This document shows, in pieces, positions 8,315 to 14,779 of a DNA stretch of 17,398 nucleotides (positions are counted from its first letter, which is position 1; each line of letters opens with the position of its first letter). The DNA is from Propionibacteriaceae bacterium (GTDB taxonomy: Bacteria > Actinomycetota > Actinomycetes > Propionibacteriales > Propionibacteriaceae). The DNA lies in assembly GCA_031255975.1 (NCBI GenBank), contig JAIRRM010000042.1:1-17398 (forward strand). The letters are read 5' to 3'. Below the pieces are notes generated by a model. The model was not told the DNA's origin. It saw nothing but the letters and a program-made list of their open reading frames with translations, and made no database searches. The translations under genes were made by a program, and so were the position numbers.

Positions 8315-8398
8315 CACGCCTACGTGATGGCGCGCGGTGGCGGCTAAGCCGGGGCGGTAGGGGCAACGCTGGGCGGCGTGGATGCCTTCGCGTGGCCG

Positions 8399-9568
8399 CT
8401 ACACAATACCCTGCTCACGCAGCCGCGCGATGCGCTCCGGGGAGTAGCCCAAAGCGGTCAACACCTCGTCGGTGTGCTGGCCCAAGTCGGGAGCCGGAGT
8501 GCGCAGGCTGCCGGGGGTGTCGCTCAGTTTGATGGGTTGGCCGAGCGTACGGTACGTGCCGAGACGCTCATCTTGCTGGGTGAGCACCAGTTCGTTCTCC
8601 ACGACGTGCGGTGCCGCCAGCGCCTCATCCAGGTTGTTCACCGCGGTGACACAGGTATCCCGACCGTCGAGATACGTCATCCAGTCGGCCAAGGTGCGGG
8701 TGGCGAACACCTCGGCGAGTGCGCTACGGATCTCGCCCCAGTTGGCGGGATCGCTGATACGGGGGATGAGGTCTTCCCGTCCGATGGCGCTGGCCAGGTT
8801 CCTCCAAAACTTCGGCTCCAGCGCGGCGACGGCCACATGCCGCCGGTCAGCCGTCTGGTACACGTTGTAGTGTGGCCAACCGCCGGTAAGTCTGGTCTCG
8901 CCACGCAGCGGCACCTCGCCGGAACCGAACAGATTGGAGGCGTCGGCTGGCAGCATGGAGATGGCGGCGGCGAACAGCGACGTGTCGATGTACTGTCCGC
9001 GTCCGGTGCGCTCGCGGGCCTGCAACGCCAGCAGAATACCGATGACGGCCTGCATCCCGCCGCCCATGTCCGCCACCTGCACCCCGGGGATGATCGGAGC
9101 GTCGTCTTGTAGCCCGGTGAGGCTCACAATGCCCGCGATGGACGTATAACCCAGATCGTGCCCCGGCTCCTGCGCCAACGGGCCAACCTGCCCGTAGCCA
9201 GAGAGCGAGCACATGATAAGGCGCGGGTTGATGGCAGACAGTTCGTCGTAACCCAACCCCAACCGCGCCATCACCCCAGGACGGAACCCCTCGATCACCA
9301 CGTCCGCTTGGGCCACGAGTTCGCGGAACACCTGCTTGCCCGCCTCGGGTTTCAAGTCGAGCGTCAGCGAGCGTTTGTTGCGGTTTACGATCAGAAAGCG
9401 ATACCCCATGCCGCGCAGCAGCGGTTCGTAAGCGCGCGAGTAGTCGCCTTCGCCCGGCTGTTCCACCTTCAACACGTCGGCCCCGAAATCCGCCAGATAC
9501 ATGGTCGCCACCGGGCCGGGCAGCAGTCGCGTCAGATCGAGAACCTTCAATCCTTCCAGTGCCATCAT
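8399..9568 (-). CDS. CaiB/BaiF CoA-transferase family protein, alpha-methylacyl-CoA racemase-like
   Basis: The family moves CoA between acids (class III CoA-transferases) or epimerises 2-methylacyl-CoA thioesters. The N-terminus LEGLKVLDLTRLLPGPVATMYLADFGADVLKVE is typical. The NRNKRSLTLDLK block and RTGRGQYIDTSL (187-198) also fit. The catalytic aspartate is D167 in VADMGGG. Two residues that distinguish characterised racemases also appear present: H137 in PGHDLGY and E251 in ALEPKFW. The spacings (30 and 84) are close to those in the mycobacterial racemase MCR (H126, D156, E241, from memory). I therefore favour a racemase over a transferase, as inference. It has 389 residues. The start at 9568 follows a -10 box by six bases with no Shine-Dalgarno; a second ATG lies at 9565. 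It stands alone, so its pathway is unclear. Confidence 0.88.
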   Translation of the reverse strand: MMALEGLKVLDLTRLLPGPVATMYLADFGADVLKVEQPGEGDYSRAYEPLLRGMGYRFLIVNRNKRSLTLDLKPEAGKQVFRELVAQADVVIEGFRPGVMARLGLGYDELSAINPRLIMCSLSGYGQVGPLAQEPGHDLGYTSIAGIVSLTGLQDDAPIIPGVQVADMGGGMQAVIGILLALQARERTGRGQYIDTSLFAAAISMLPADASNLFGSGEVPLRGETRLTGGWPHYNVYQTADRRHVAVAALEPKFWRNLASAIGREDLIPRISDPANWGEIRSALAEVFATRTLADWMTYLDGRDTCVTAVNNLDEALAAPHVVENELVLTQQDERLGTYRTLGQPIKLSDTPGSLRTPAPDLGQHTDEVLTALGYSPERIARLREQGIV

Positions 9569-9574
9569 GGTGTG

Positions 9575-9580
9575 AGTCTA
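9575..9580 (-). promoter_or_regulatory. -10 box (TAGACT) for leaderless CoA-transferase transcript
   Basis: On the minus strand TAGACT is followed by CACACC and then the ATG at 9568, a six-base gap. There is no purine-rich Shine-Dalgarno between them, which supports leaderless translation. Confidence 0.52.
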
Positions 9581-9974
9581 TGCGGACATGCCGCATGGTC
9601 TGAATACGCGCCGTATAACTATCCGCACGCGCGTCCAACGCGGAAAGTCGCAGGCTCCGAATGCCGGGCAGCAAGTGGGCGAGCATGAGCACATCGGGCT
9701 GCCTGAGGTGCTGCGTCAACGCCGTCTCAGCGATGCCGTATAGCTGTTGCATGAACCTATGGCGTTGGGGATCGCGCGCCAACGAGATATCCACATCCGC
9801 TAAGTCGGAATAACCCTCGAATTGTTCGGTAACCCCAGCACGCCGATGTCTGCCGGCGACGGGTCTGCCAATTCACAGCTGCGAATAACGCTCAAAGGAC
9901 TCCTCCAACTTGCCCAGCACTCGGGCCTTGCGGCTGCCCCTTATATTGTTAGCCGCAAATGGGCTGACCAGGAC
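9581..9974 (-). pseudogene. Decayed reading frame of unknown family between fic and the CoA-transferase gene
   Basis: This 415-bp gap has no intact gene, but one minus-strand frame reads like real protein. It opens after a stop at 9977-9975 and gives about 33 residues ending LGKLEESFERYSQL. It meets a single TGA at 9875-9873, then continues for about 98 residues before 9580. That part includes EGYSDLADVDISLARDP, RHRFMQQLYGIAETAL and MLAHLLPGIRSLRLSAL. Hydrophobic spacing suggests helices. No plausible ATG starts the first part, and the frame has no stop of its own before it runs into the CoA-transferase gene. I do not recognise the family. The likely reading is a gene truncated at both ends with an internal nonsense codon; a chance open frame in GC-rich DNA is the alternative. 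Confidence 0.3.
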
Positions 9975-9983
9975 TCAGCTACG

Positions 9984-10718
9984 TCAGCGCACGGCGACAT
10001 ATTTCTTGAACATGTCGTGGTAAACGTCCTGAAAGTGCCGGAAGGTGTCGCGGAGGTATCCAGGCGCAACGGCGTATTCCGACAAGCCCCGATAATAGTA
10101 GAAGCGTTCCGAATCGAGCACGATGAACGGCATGATCCCGTTCGCCAGGCATTGTCCGAACATGATGAGACGCCCAACCCGACCGTTGCCGTCTTGGAAA
10201 GGGTGAATCGTCTCGAAGCGAAAATGGAAGTCGCAGACGTCATCGAAGGCCATCGCCCGTTCAGCGGGATAATCTGCCAGCAGAGTGCGGATGGCTCCAT
10301 CAACTTGTTCTGGCTCAGCGGTGTCGATGCCGCCGACGGTGTTGGACGTACGCTTCCAGTCTCCGACGGCAAACCAGTCTAGGGCGGCGTCGGAAGTACC
10401 AGCCTTGAGCAAACGATGGTACCCCTTAATCAGTTCGCAGGTGAGAGGCCGCCCCACATTCTCAAGCATCAGATCGAGCATACGGAAATGGTCGGACGTT
10501 TCCACGACGTCGTCGATGCGAACGGCTCCCTCGACCGTACGGGTCTCGTAAATGTAGCGCGTCTGATCTTCGGTGAGCTGACTGCCTTCAATGCGGTTCG
10601 TGTTGTAGGCCATCAATATCTGGTTGAGATGGTAAAGCCCACCTTTCGTCTTTTGCTGGCGCTCCTGAAGCAAGGTGGTGATAAAACTCGTGGCGTCCAC
10701 TGGGAGTTCATCGCTCAT
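9984..10718 (-). CDS. Fic domain protein with N-terminal inhibitory motif (class II)
   Basis: Fic enzymes usually transfer AMP from ATP onto hydroxyl side chains of target proteins. The catalytic motif is HPFQDGNGRVGR (172-183), an intact HxFx(D/E)GNGRxxR with H172 as catalytic base. The N-terminal TNRIEG (40-45) matches the inhibitory (S/T)xxxE(G/N) motif. Its E44 would block the ATP gamma-phosphate site, so the protein should be self-inhibited without a separate antitoxin. The 244-residue length suits a compact class II Fic. The ATG at 10718 has AGGAG eight to nine bases upstream. It is last in a minus-strand set with a RhuM-like pseudogene and a winged-helix gene, and overlaps the shifted frame of the former by ATGA. 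The target is unknown: defence, stress control and relic are all possible. Confidence 0.9.
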   Translation of the reverse strand: MSDELPVDATSFITTLLQERQQKTKGGLYHLNQILMAYNTNRIEGSQLTEDQTRYIYETRTVEGAVRIDDVVETSDHFRMLDLMLENVGRPLTCELIKGYHRLLKAGTSDAALDWFAVGDWKRTSNTVGGIDTAEPEQVDGAIRTLLADYPAERAMAFDDVCDFHFRFETIHPFQDGNGRVGRLIMFGQCLANGIMPFIVLDSERFYYYRGLSEYAVAPGYLRDTFRHFQDVYHDMFKKYVAVR

Positions 10719-10721
10719 AGC

Positions 10722-11062
10722 CTATTCTCCTTCCAAATCGGCCACGATGACATCGAGGCCGTAGCGGCGCAACTGACTACAATCCTGCCTGACGCCTTTC
10801 TGCCGAACTTGTAAGTAATCCTTACCGGTTGAGGCTTCGGACGGCTCCCCTTCACTGTAGATCGCACGTAGTTCTGTGGTGTCGTCTGGAACAGGTCGGC
10901 CAGCTGCGCCTGGGTGAGCCACACAGTCTCCCCATCAAGTCGAACCTCAATGGCCGGAATCCCGCCGTCCCGCTCGTACAGGATGATCTCGCCTCCAGGT
11001 TGCCCAGCCACCACCATCTTCTCCCCCGCCTGCGGTGGCTTCGCTCTCTCCATCCGGCTCAT
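10722..11062 (-). pseudogene. RhuM-like protein gene, frameshifted and truncated
   Basis: RhuM-family proteins (about 330 residues by recollection) have a DNA-binding-like N-terminal region and a longer C-terminal part; they occur in islands and near Fic genes. From 11062 the first frame reads GGEIILYERDGGIPAIEV, then RLDGETVWLTQAQLADLFQT and TPQN, as in the family. The family-like continuation then appears in another frame as LRAIYSEGEPSEASTGKDYL, QVRQKG and LRRYGLDVIVADLEGE, with a stop at 10722. Intact relatives have a short segment like VTLHL between TPQN and RAIY, so a loss of about 13 bp near 10873 is the simplest explanation. The C-terminal two thirds are absent. The first frame runs on to 10715 and overlaps the fic ATG as ATGA. 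The start overlaps the upstream gene by ATGA too. Confidence 0.72.
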
Positions 11063-11445
11063 GCCCGCCCCTCCGTCACAACCCGAACCCCGGTCTTGTC
11101 CGAGCCTTTCCGCAGCAGTAGACCCGCCCCGGTCAACTTCGCCAGGTGGCGTTCTAGCGTGCGAAGCGACTTACCGAGCATCATTGCAAGGTCAGCCGCG
11201 CTATGCGTGCCATCCTGCAGCAGCGCGGCCAGGATCGCCCTGTCGGTCGCGTCAAGCCGGATCTTCGCACCGTCATTTACACCGTCATCTACACCGTCAT
11301 TTACACCGGCGATGACGTCGACAGCCTCACGTAACGCGGCTTGCCGGGCGACGATACGGACGCTCTCGGCATTCAGCGCACGGAGATCCACGGCCTCGCG
11401 GGTATCCTCAGCCTCTTTCGCACGCTTAGCGTTGCCAACAGCCAC
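11059..11445 (-). CDS. Small winged-helix protein with VNDG repeat
   Basis: A 128-residue protein from a GTG start at 11445. Residues 1-45 are charged and helical. Residues about 47-59 are GVNDGVDDGVNDG, encoded by a 12-bp tandem repeat. Residues about 64-115 form a winged helix-turn-helix: LDATDRAILAALLQDG, then AADLAMMLGKSLRTLERHLAKL, then GLLLRKGSDKTG. This (VNDG)n plus wing ending in GSDKTG resembles the C-terminal tail found on many Fic and AlbA_2-type regulators, here as a separate protein, perhaps DNA-binding and regulating the operon (inference). Its stop overlaps the next start as ATGA. A GGGGGTGA run precedes the GTG. It could instead be the C-terminal piece of a larger gene whose 5' part is lost, which fits the empty 320 bp upstream. 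Confidence 0.7.
   Translation of the reverse strand: MAVGNAKRAKEAEDTREAVDLRALNAESVRIVARQAALREAVDVIAGVNDGVDDGVNDGAKIRLDATDRAILAALLQDGTHSAADLAMMLGKSLRTLERHLAKLTGAGLLLRKGSDKTGVRVVTEGRA
11269..11304 (-). repeat. Three 12-bp tandem repeats coding VNDG units
   Basis: On the plus strand ACCGTCATTTAC, ACCGTCATCTAC and ACCGTCATTTAC follow one another, then a degenerate fourth unit begins at 11305. They lie in frame in the winged-helix gene, so copy-number change would lengthen or shorten the linker without a frameshift. Confidence 0.85.
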
Positions 11446-11765
11446 CGCTCACCCCCACTTCACGCAGCCGACGGAACCAGACTATCGGTCAGCACCGACG
11501 AAACTCCAGACCCAGCCGCGTGCTTTAGACCGGCAAGCGCTGGCCAAACTGGCGGTGGCCGACCCTGCCGAAACCCCGCCACACCTAGGAGTACCACAGC
11601 GAGACGGTATAGCCAGGGAAGGCACTCGCCGTTGCCGCCAGCCGGGCCCTGATCTCGCGATCCACATGTCTGGGGACGCAGCGATCCGTAGTTCCTTACA
11701 AGAGTTCCTTACAAGCGCGACGATGTTTCGCCGAACTCAACCACAATCACTGAACCCAGCCGTCG
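11446..11765. other. 320-bp stretch without a convincing gene
   Basis: It lies between the winged-helix gene start and the 3' end of gpm. Open frames cross it on both strands but none looks like a known protein. A possible minus-strand -10 (TAGTCT, 11479-11484) could serve the winged-helix operon. A perfect 13-bp tandem duplication sits at 11690-11715. One plus-strand frame at 11522-11572 reads ALDRQALAKLAVADPAE, recalling the end of ribosomal protein bL20, too short to call. Confidence 0.5.
11690..11715. repeat. Perfect 13-bp tandem duplication
   Basis: AGTTCCTTACAAG occurs at 11690-11702 and again at 11703-11715 without a gap. It is near the edge of the accessory segment. It could be slippage or a trace of a past insertion; no third copy was found by eye. 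Confidence 0.8.
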
Positions 11766-12515
11766 TCACTTTTTACCCTGGTTTTTGACCGCTTCGATGG
11801 ACGCGGCGGCGGCCTCCGGATCTAGGTAACGGCCACCGCGCGTAACCGGCAGCATATCGTCATCCAATTCGTAGTAAAGCGGGATGCCGGTGGGAATGTT
11901 CAACTCGCTGATCTCGGCGTCGGGGATCTGATCGAGGTGCTTCACCAATGCGCGCAGCGAGTTGCCGTGAGCGGCGATGAGCACTGTACGCCCGGCGCGC
12001 AGATCGGGGATGATGCGGTCATACCAGTACGGCAACATCCGGGCCACCACATCGGCAAGACACTCAGTGGCAGGACGGGCCTCCGGGGGCAGCAAGGCGT
12101 AACGGGCATCGCTGAACTGCGAATAGGCACCGTCCACCTCCATCAGCGGCGGCGGCACGTCATAAGAACGCCGCCAAGTCATGAACTGATCCTCGCCGAA
12201 ACGCTCCCGAATCTCCGTCTTGTTCAACCCCTGCAAGCCGCCGTAATGCCGCTCGTTTAGCCGCCAGGAGCGCTCCACCGGAATCCAATGGCGCTCGCAA
12301 CCGTCTAGCGCGAGGTTGGCGGTGTGGATGGCGCGGCGCAACACCGACGTGTGCAATTTGTCGGGAAGCAGCCCCTCGGCTTTCAGCAACTCTGCGGCGC
12401 GTTTCGCTTCCGCGATACCCTTCTCGTTGAGGTCAACGTCCACCCAACCGGTGAAAAGGTTCTTGGAGTTCCATTCGCTCTCGCCATGGCGCAGCAGTAT
12501 CAGCTTGAAAGTCAT
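11766..12515 (-). CDS. gpmA: 2,3-bisphosphoglycerate-dependent phosphoglycerate mutase
   Basis: It interconverts 3- and 2-phosphoglycerate in glycolysis and gluconeogenesis through a phosphohistidine. The motif [10 protein letters not shown] (7-16) carries H10, the residue phosphorylated. R61 lies in [10 protein letters not shown]88 in [14 protein letters not shown], and the second histidine H183 in [10 protein letters not shown]. Length is 249 residues, the usual size. The start at 12515 ([12 protein letters not shown]) is chosen because it lies directly before the first beta strand and has a -10 box seven bases upstream; an upstream in-frame start would add 38 residues unlike the family. 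It is divergent from the permease gene across 140 bp. No clear terminator follows its stop. Confidence 0.95.
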   Translation of the reverse strand: MTFKLILLRHGESEWNSKNLFTGWVDVDLNEKGIAEAKRAAELLKAEGLLPDKLHTSVLRRAIHTANLALDGCERHWIPVERSWRLNERHYGGLQGLNKTEIRERFGEDQFMTWRRSYDVPPPLMEVDGAYSQFSDARYALLPPEARPATECLADVVARMLPYWYDRIIPDLRAGRTVLIAAHGNSLRALVKHLDQIPDAEISELNIPTGIPLYYELDDDMLPVTRGGRYLDPEAAAASIEAVKNQGKK

Positions 12516-12522
12516 GCATACC

Positions 12523-12528
12523 AGCCTA
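12523..12528 (-). promoter_or_regulatory. -10 box (TAGGCT) for leaderless gpm transcript
   Basis: On the minus strand TAGGCT is followed by GGTATGC and then the ATG at 12515, a seven-base gap. No Shine-Dalgarno is seen. The box is identical to the one before the MFS gene. Confidence 0.52.
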
Positions 12529-12655
12529 TGACACGAAACGTTTTCAGGTACGGACAATGCGCCAAGCCGTGCCGCAGGAGAAGTAGGCTCTATCGGAACT
12601 TGCAACCGGGCAACGACCCGCCGCAGCACGACCCACTAAGACTAGGGGTGCCACC

Positions 12656-13963
12656 ATGGCCATCTGGACATTGCATACCGACGACGCCGCCTCTGACATC
12701 GTCGCTCCCGAAGAAAGGCTCACCTGGCCCCGCACCATCGGTATGGGGTTACAGCATGTGGTCGCCATGTTTGGGGCCACGTTCCTGGTGCCAGCCATCA
12801 CCGGCTTCCCGCCGTCCACCACGCTGTTCTTCTCGGCCATCGGCACCATGACGTTCCTGCTCATCACCGGCAACCGGCTGCCGAGCTACCTCGGTAGCTC
12901 GTTCGCGTTCCTCTCCCCCATTGGCGCGGCGAAGATCATGGAGAACGGCGGCGGTTACGGCGCGGCCCTTTTCGGCGTACTCTGCACCGGCGTGATTCTG
13001 GCGCTCGTCGGCGTGGCGGTACATTTCCTGGGCGCGGGGTGGCTGAACAAAGCGATGCCGCCAGTGGTCACCGGCTCCATCGTGGCGCTTATCGGCCTGA
13101 ATCTCGCCGGTTCGGCCTGGAACAACTTCAGCGCCCAGAAGGGCACCGCCGCCATCACCGTGGTGGTGATCTTGCTGGTCACCGTGCTGTTCAAGGGCAT
13201 GATCGGACGGCTCTCCATTCTCATCGGCGTACTGGCCGGATACGCCGCCGCGTACTTCCAAGGGCAACTGGACTTCACCGCGGTACGCAAGGCCGCCTGG
13301 GTGGGGCTACCCGAGTTCCAAGCTCCGGAGATCAATTTCTCGGTGGTGTTGATGTTCGTACCGGTGGTGTTCGCGCTCATCGCCGAGAATGTGGGACATG
13401 TGAAGTCGGTGGCGTTGATGACCGGGCGTAACTACGACAAGATGATGGGACGGGCGCTACTCGCCGACGGCGTGGCCACCGTACTAGCCGGTGCGGGTGG
13501 CGGCTCCGGTACCACCACGTATGCCGAGAATATCGGCGTTATGGCGGCCACCAAGGTGTACTCCACCGCCGTCTACTGGGTGGCGGGGTTCGTCGCGCTG
13601 GCGCTATCGCTGATTCCGAAGTTCGGTGCCGCCATCAACACCATTCCGGCGGGAGTGCTGGGCGGCGCGGGCACCGTGCTGTACGGCATGATCGGCATGT
13701 TGGGAGCGCGTATCTGGGTGGAGAACCATATCGATTTCGGCAAATCGGTGAACCTGATGACCGCCGCCGTGGCGCTCATAGCGGGCATCGCCAATTTCAC
13801 CTTCTACCCCACCGAGAACATCGAACTCGGTGGCATCGCAGTAGGCAGCTTCGGTGCCATCATCATCTTCCATGTGATGAACGCCCTCGCCAAGTGGCGA
13901 GGCACCGGAGCGGTCAGCGCTGAACCTGACACCGCAACCGAACTAGAATCGGCCCATGAATGA
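12656..13963 (+). CDS. Uracil/xanthine permease, NCS2 family (UraA/PyrP-like)
   Basis: NCS2 carriers import nucleobases with protons. The 435-residue protein has about fourteen membrane segments. Substrate-site residues known from UraA are in place: GLQHVVAMFGATFLVP with H34 in helix 1, FALIAENVGHVKS with E244 and H248 in helix 8, and TTYAENIGV with E291 in helix 10. The short intracellular tail (about 415-435) is acidic. These features favour uracil over xanthine, but specificity is inferred. The start at 12656 has AGGGG seven bases upstream. The same bases can be read as an imperfect -10 (TAGGGG), so the translation mode is unclear. The 3' end overlaps the SDR gene by eight bases and contains its -10 box. 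Confidence 0.93.
   Translation: MAIWTLHTDDAASDIVAPEERLTWPRTIGMGLQHVVAMFGATFLVPAITGFPPSTTLFFSAIGTMTFLLITGNRLPSYLGSSFAFLSPIGAAKIMENGGGYGAALFGVLCTGVILALVGVAVHFLGAGWLNKAMPPVVTGSIVALIGLNLAGSAWNNFSAQKGTAAITVVVILLVTVLFKGMIGRLSILIGVLAGYAAAYFQGQLDFTAVRKAAWVGLPEFQAPEINFSVVLMFVPVVFALIAENVGHVKSVALMTGRNYDKMMGRALLADGVATVLAGAGGGSGTTTYAENIGVMAATKVYSTAVYWVAGFVALALSLIPKFGAAINTIPAGVLGGAGTVLYGMIGMLGARIWVENHIDFGKSVNLMTAAVALIAGIANFTFYPTENIELGGIAVGSFGAIIIFHVMNALAKWRGTGAVSAEPDTATELESAHE
13944..13949 (+). promoter_or_regulatory. -10 box (TAGAAT) for leaderless SDR transcript, inside the permease gene
   Basis: TAGAAT lies six bases before the SDR ATG at 13956 and within the last codons of the permease gene. CTGAAC (13920-13925) is a possible -35 at 18 bp. 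It is the best consensus match of the leaderless-type boxes in the window. Confidence 0.5.
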
Positions 13964-14708
13964 ACGTCCAATCGCCGTAGTCACCGGGGCATCAAGCGGT
14001 ATCGGAGCCGCCAGTGCCCGCGCACTGGCCAGCGCCGGGTTCCGGGTGGTCTGCGCCGCGCGCCGCAGCGACAAGTTGGCCGAGTTGGCGGCTCAGATCG
14101 ACGGGCTCGCCGTAACAACCGACGTGACCGATGACGCCTCCGTCGCGGCCCTCGCGGCAGCCGCAGGCCCCAAGGTGGCGGTGCTGTTCAACAACGCCGG
14201 TGGCGCGCTGGGGCAGGACCCGCTGGTCGATTCCGACATCGCCGACTGGCAGGCCATGTTCGACCTCAATGTGGTGGGTGCCGCGCGGGTCACCAAGGCG
14301 CTGCTGCCAGCCGTGAAAGCCGCGCAGGGCACCATCATTTTCACCACCTCCACCGCTGCCGAGGCACCGTACGAGGGTGGCGCGGCGTACTGCGGCGCGA
14401 AGGCCGCCGAACGCTCCCTGGCAGGGGCGTTGCGGCTAGAGCTTAACGGCACCCCCGTCAAGGTGTGTGAGGTGTCGCCCGGCATGGTGTGGACAGACGA
14501 GTTCTCACTGACCCGGTTCCGCGGCGACAAAGGCCGAGCCGACGCGGTGTACGCAGCCGTCGATCATCCGCTCACCGCCGCAGACATCGCCGAGTGCGTC
14601 CGTTGGATCGCCACCCAACCAAAGCATGTGATGATAGAGCGGTTGGTGGTACGCCCGGTAGCACAGTCGGCAAATCACAAAGTGTTTCGCGGTAAGCTCT
14701 GGGAGTGA
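13956..14708 (+). CDS. Short-chain dehydrogenase/reductase (YdfG-like)
   Basis: A 250-residue classical SDR using NAD(P). The Rossmann cofactor motif is TGASSGIG (10-17). An AARRSDK segment follows strand 2 (35-40 onward), whose arginines suggest NADP preference. NNAG is at 79-82 and N105 lies in DLNVVG. The catalytic residues are S132 in TTSTAAE and Y145 and K149 in YCGAK. The EVSPGMVWTDEF segment and the C-terminal ADIAECVRWIATQP helix resemble the YdfG group of 3-hydroxy acid dehydrogenases. The substrate is not known. It overlaps the permease by eight bases and has its own -10 box, so both co-transcription and separate expression are possible. No functional link to uracil uptake is evident. 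Confidence 0.9.
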   Translation: MNERPIAVVTGASSGIGAASARALASAGFRVVCAARRSDKLAELAAQIDGLAVTTDVTDDASVAALAAAAGPKVAVLFNNAGGALGQDPLVDSDIADWQAMFDLNVVGAARVTKALLPAVKAAQGTIIFTTSTAAEAPYEGGAAYCGAKAAERSLAGALRLELNGTPVKVCEVSPGMVWTDEFSLTRFRGDKGRADAVYAAVDHPLTAADIAECVRWIATQPKHVMIERLVVRPVAQSANHKVFRGKLWE

Positions 14709-14710
14709 CT

Positions 14711-14741
14711 TTGACCGTGGTTGACGCCCCCCTCATAGGTT
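14711..14741 (+). promoter_or_regulatory. Candidate promoter for the glycosyltransferase operon
   Basis: TTGACC (14711-14716) and TAGGTT (14736-14741) are spaced 19 bp apart in the 71-bp gap before the glycosyltransferase gene. Spacing is slightly long. A start near 14748 would give a leader of about 30 bases with only a weak AGG before the ATG. Confidence 0.3.
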
Positions 14742-14779
14742 CCGTCGTCGTCCCGATTCCGCGCGTGGTCAGGCCGTAG

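Noticed and set aside
8315..8398. Search for a terminator between the convergent MFS and CoA-transferase genes
   Set aside because: Only four- to five-pair stems with very small loops were found; not strong enough to call.
8847..9794. Minus-strand 315-codon frame overlapping the CoA-transferase gene
   Set aside because: Its second half is an out-of-frame reading of the CoA-transferase gene. Only the part upstream of 9580 was kept, as a possible remnant.
11269..11304. Possible CRISPR-like short repeat
   Set aside because: Units are 12 bp, contiguous and in a coding frame, with no spacers.
10829..11788. Plus-strand open frame of 319 codons across the RhuM-like and winged-helix genes
   Set aside because: Ser/Arg/Pro-rich low-complexity translation opposite recognisable domains; no start signal.
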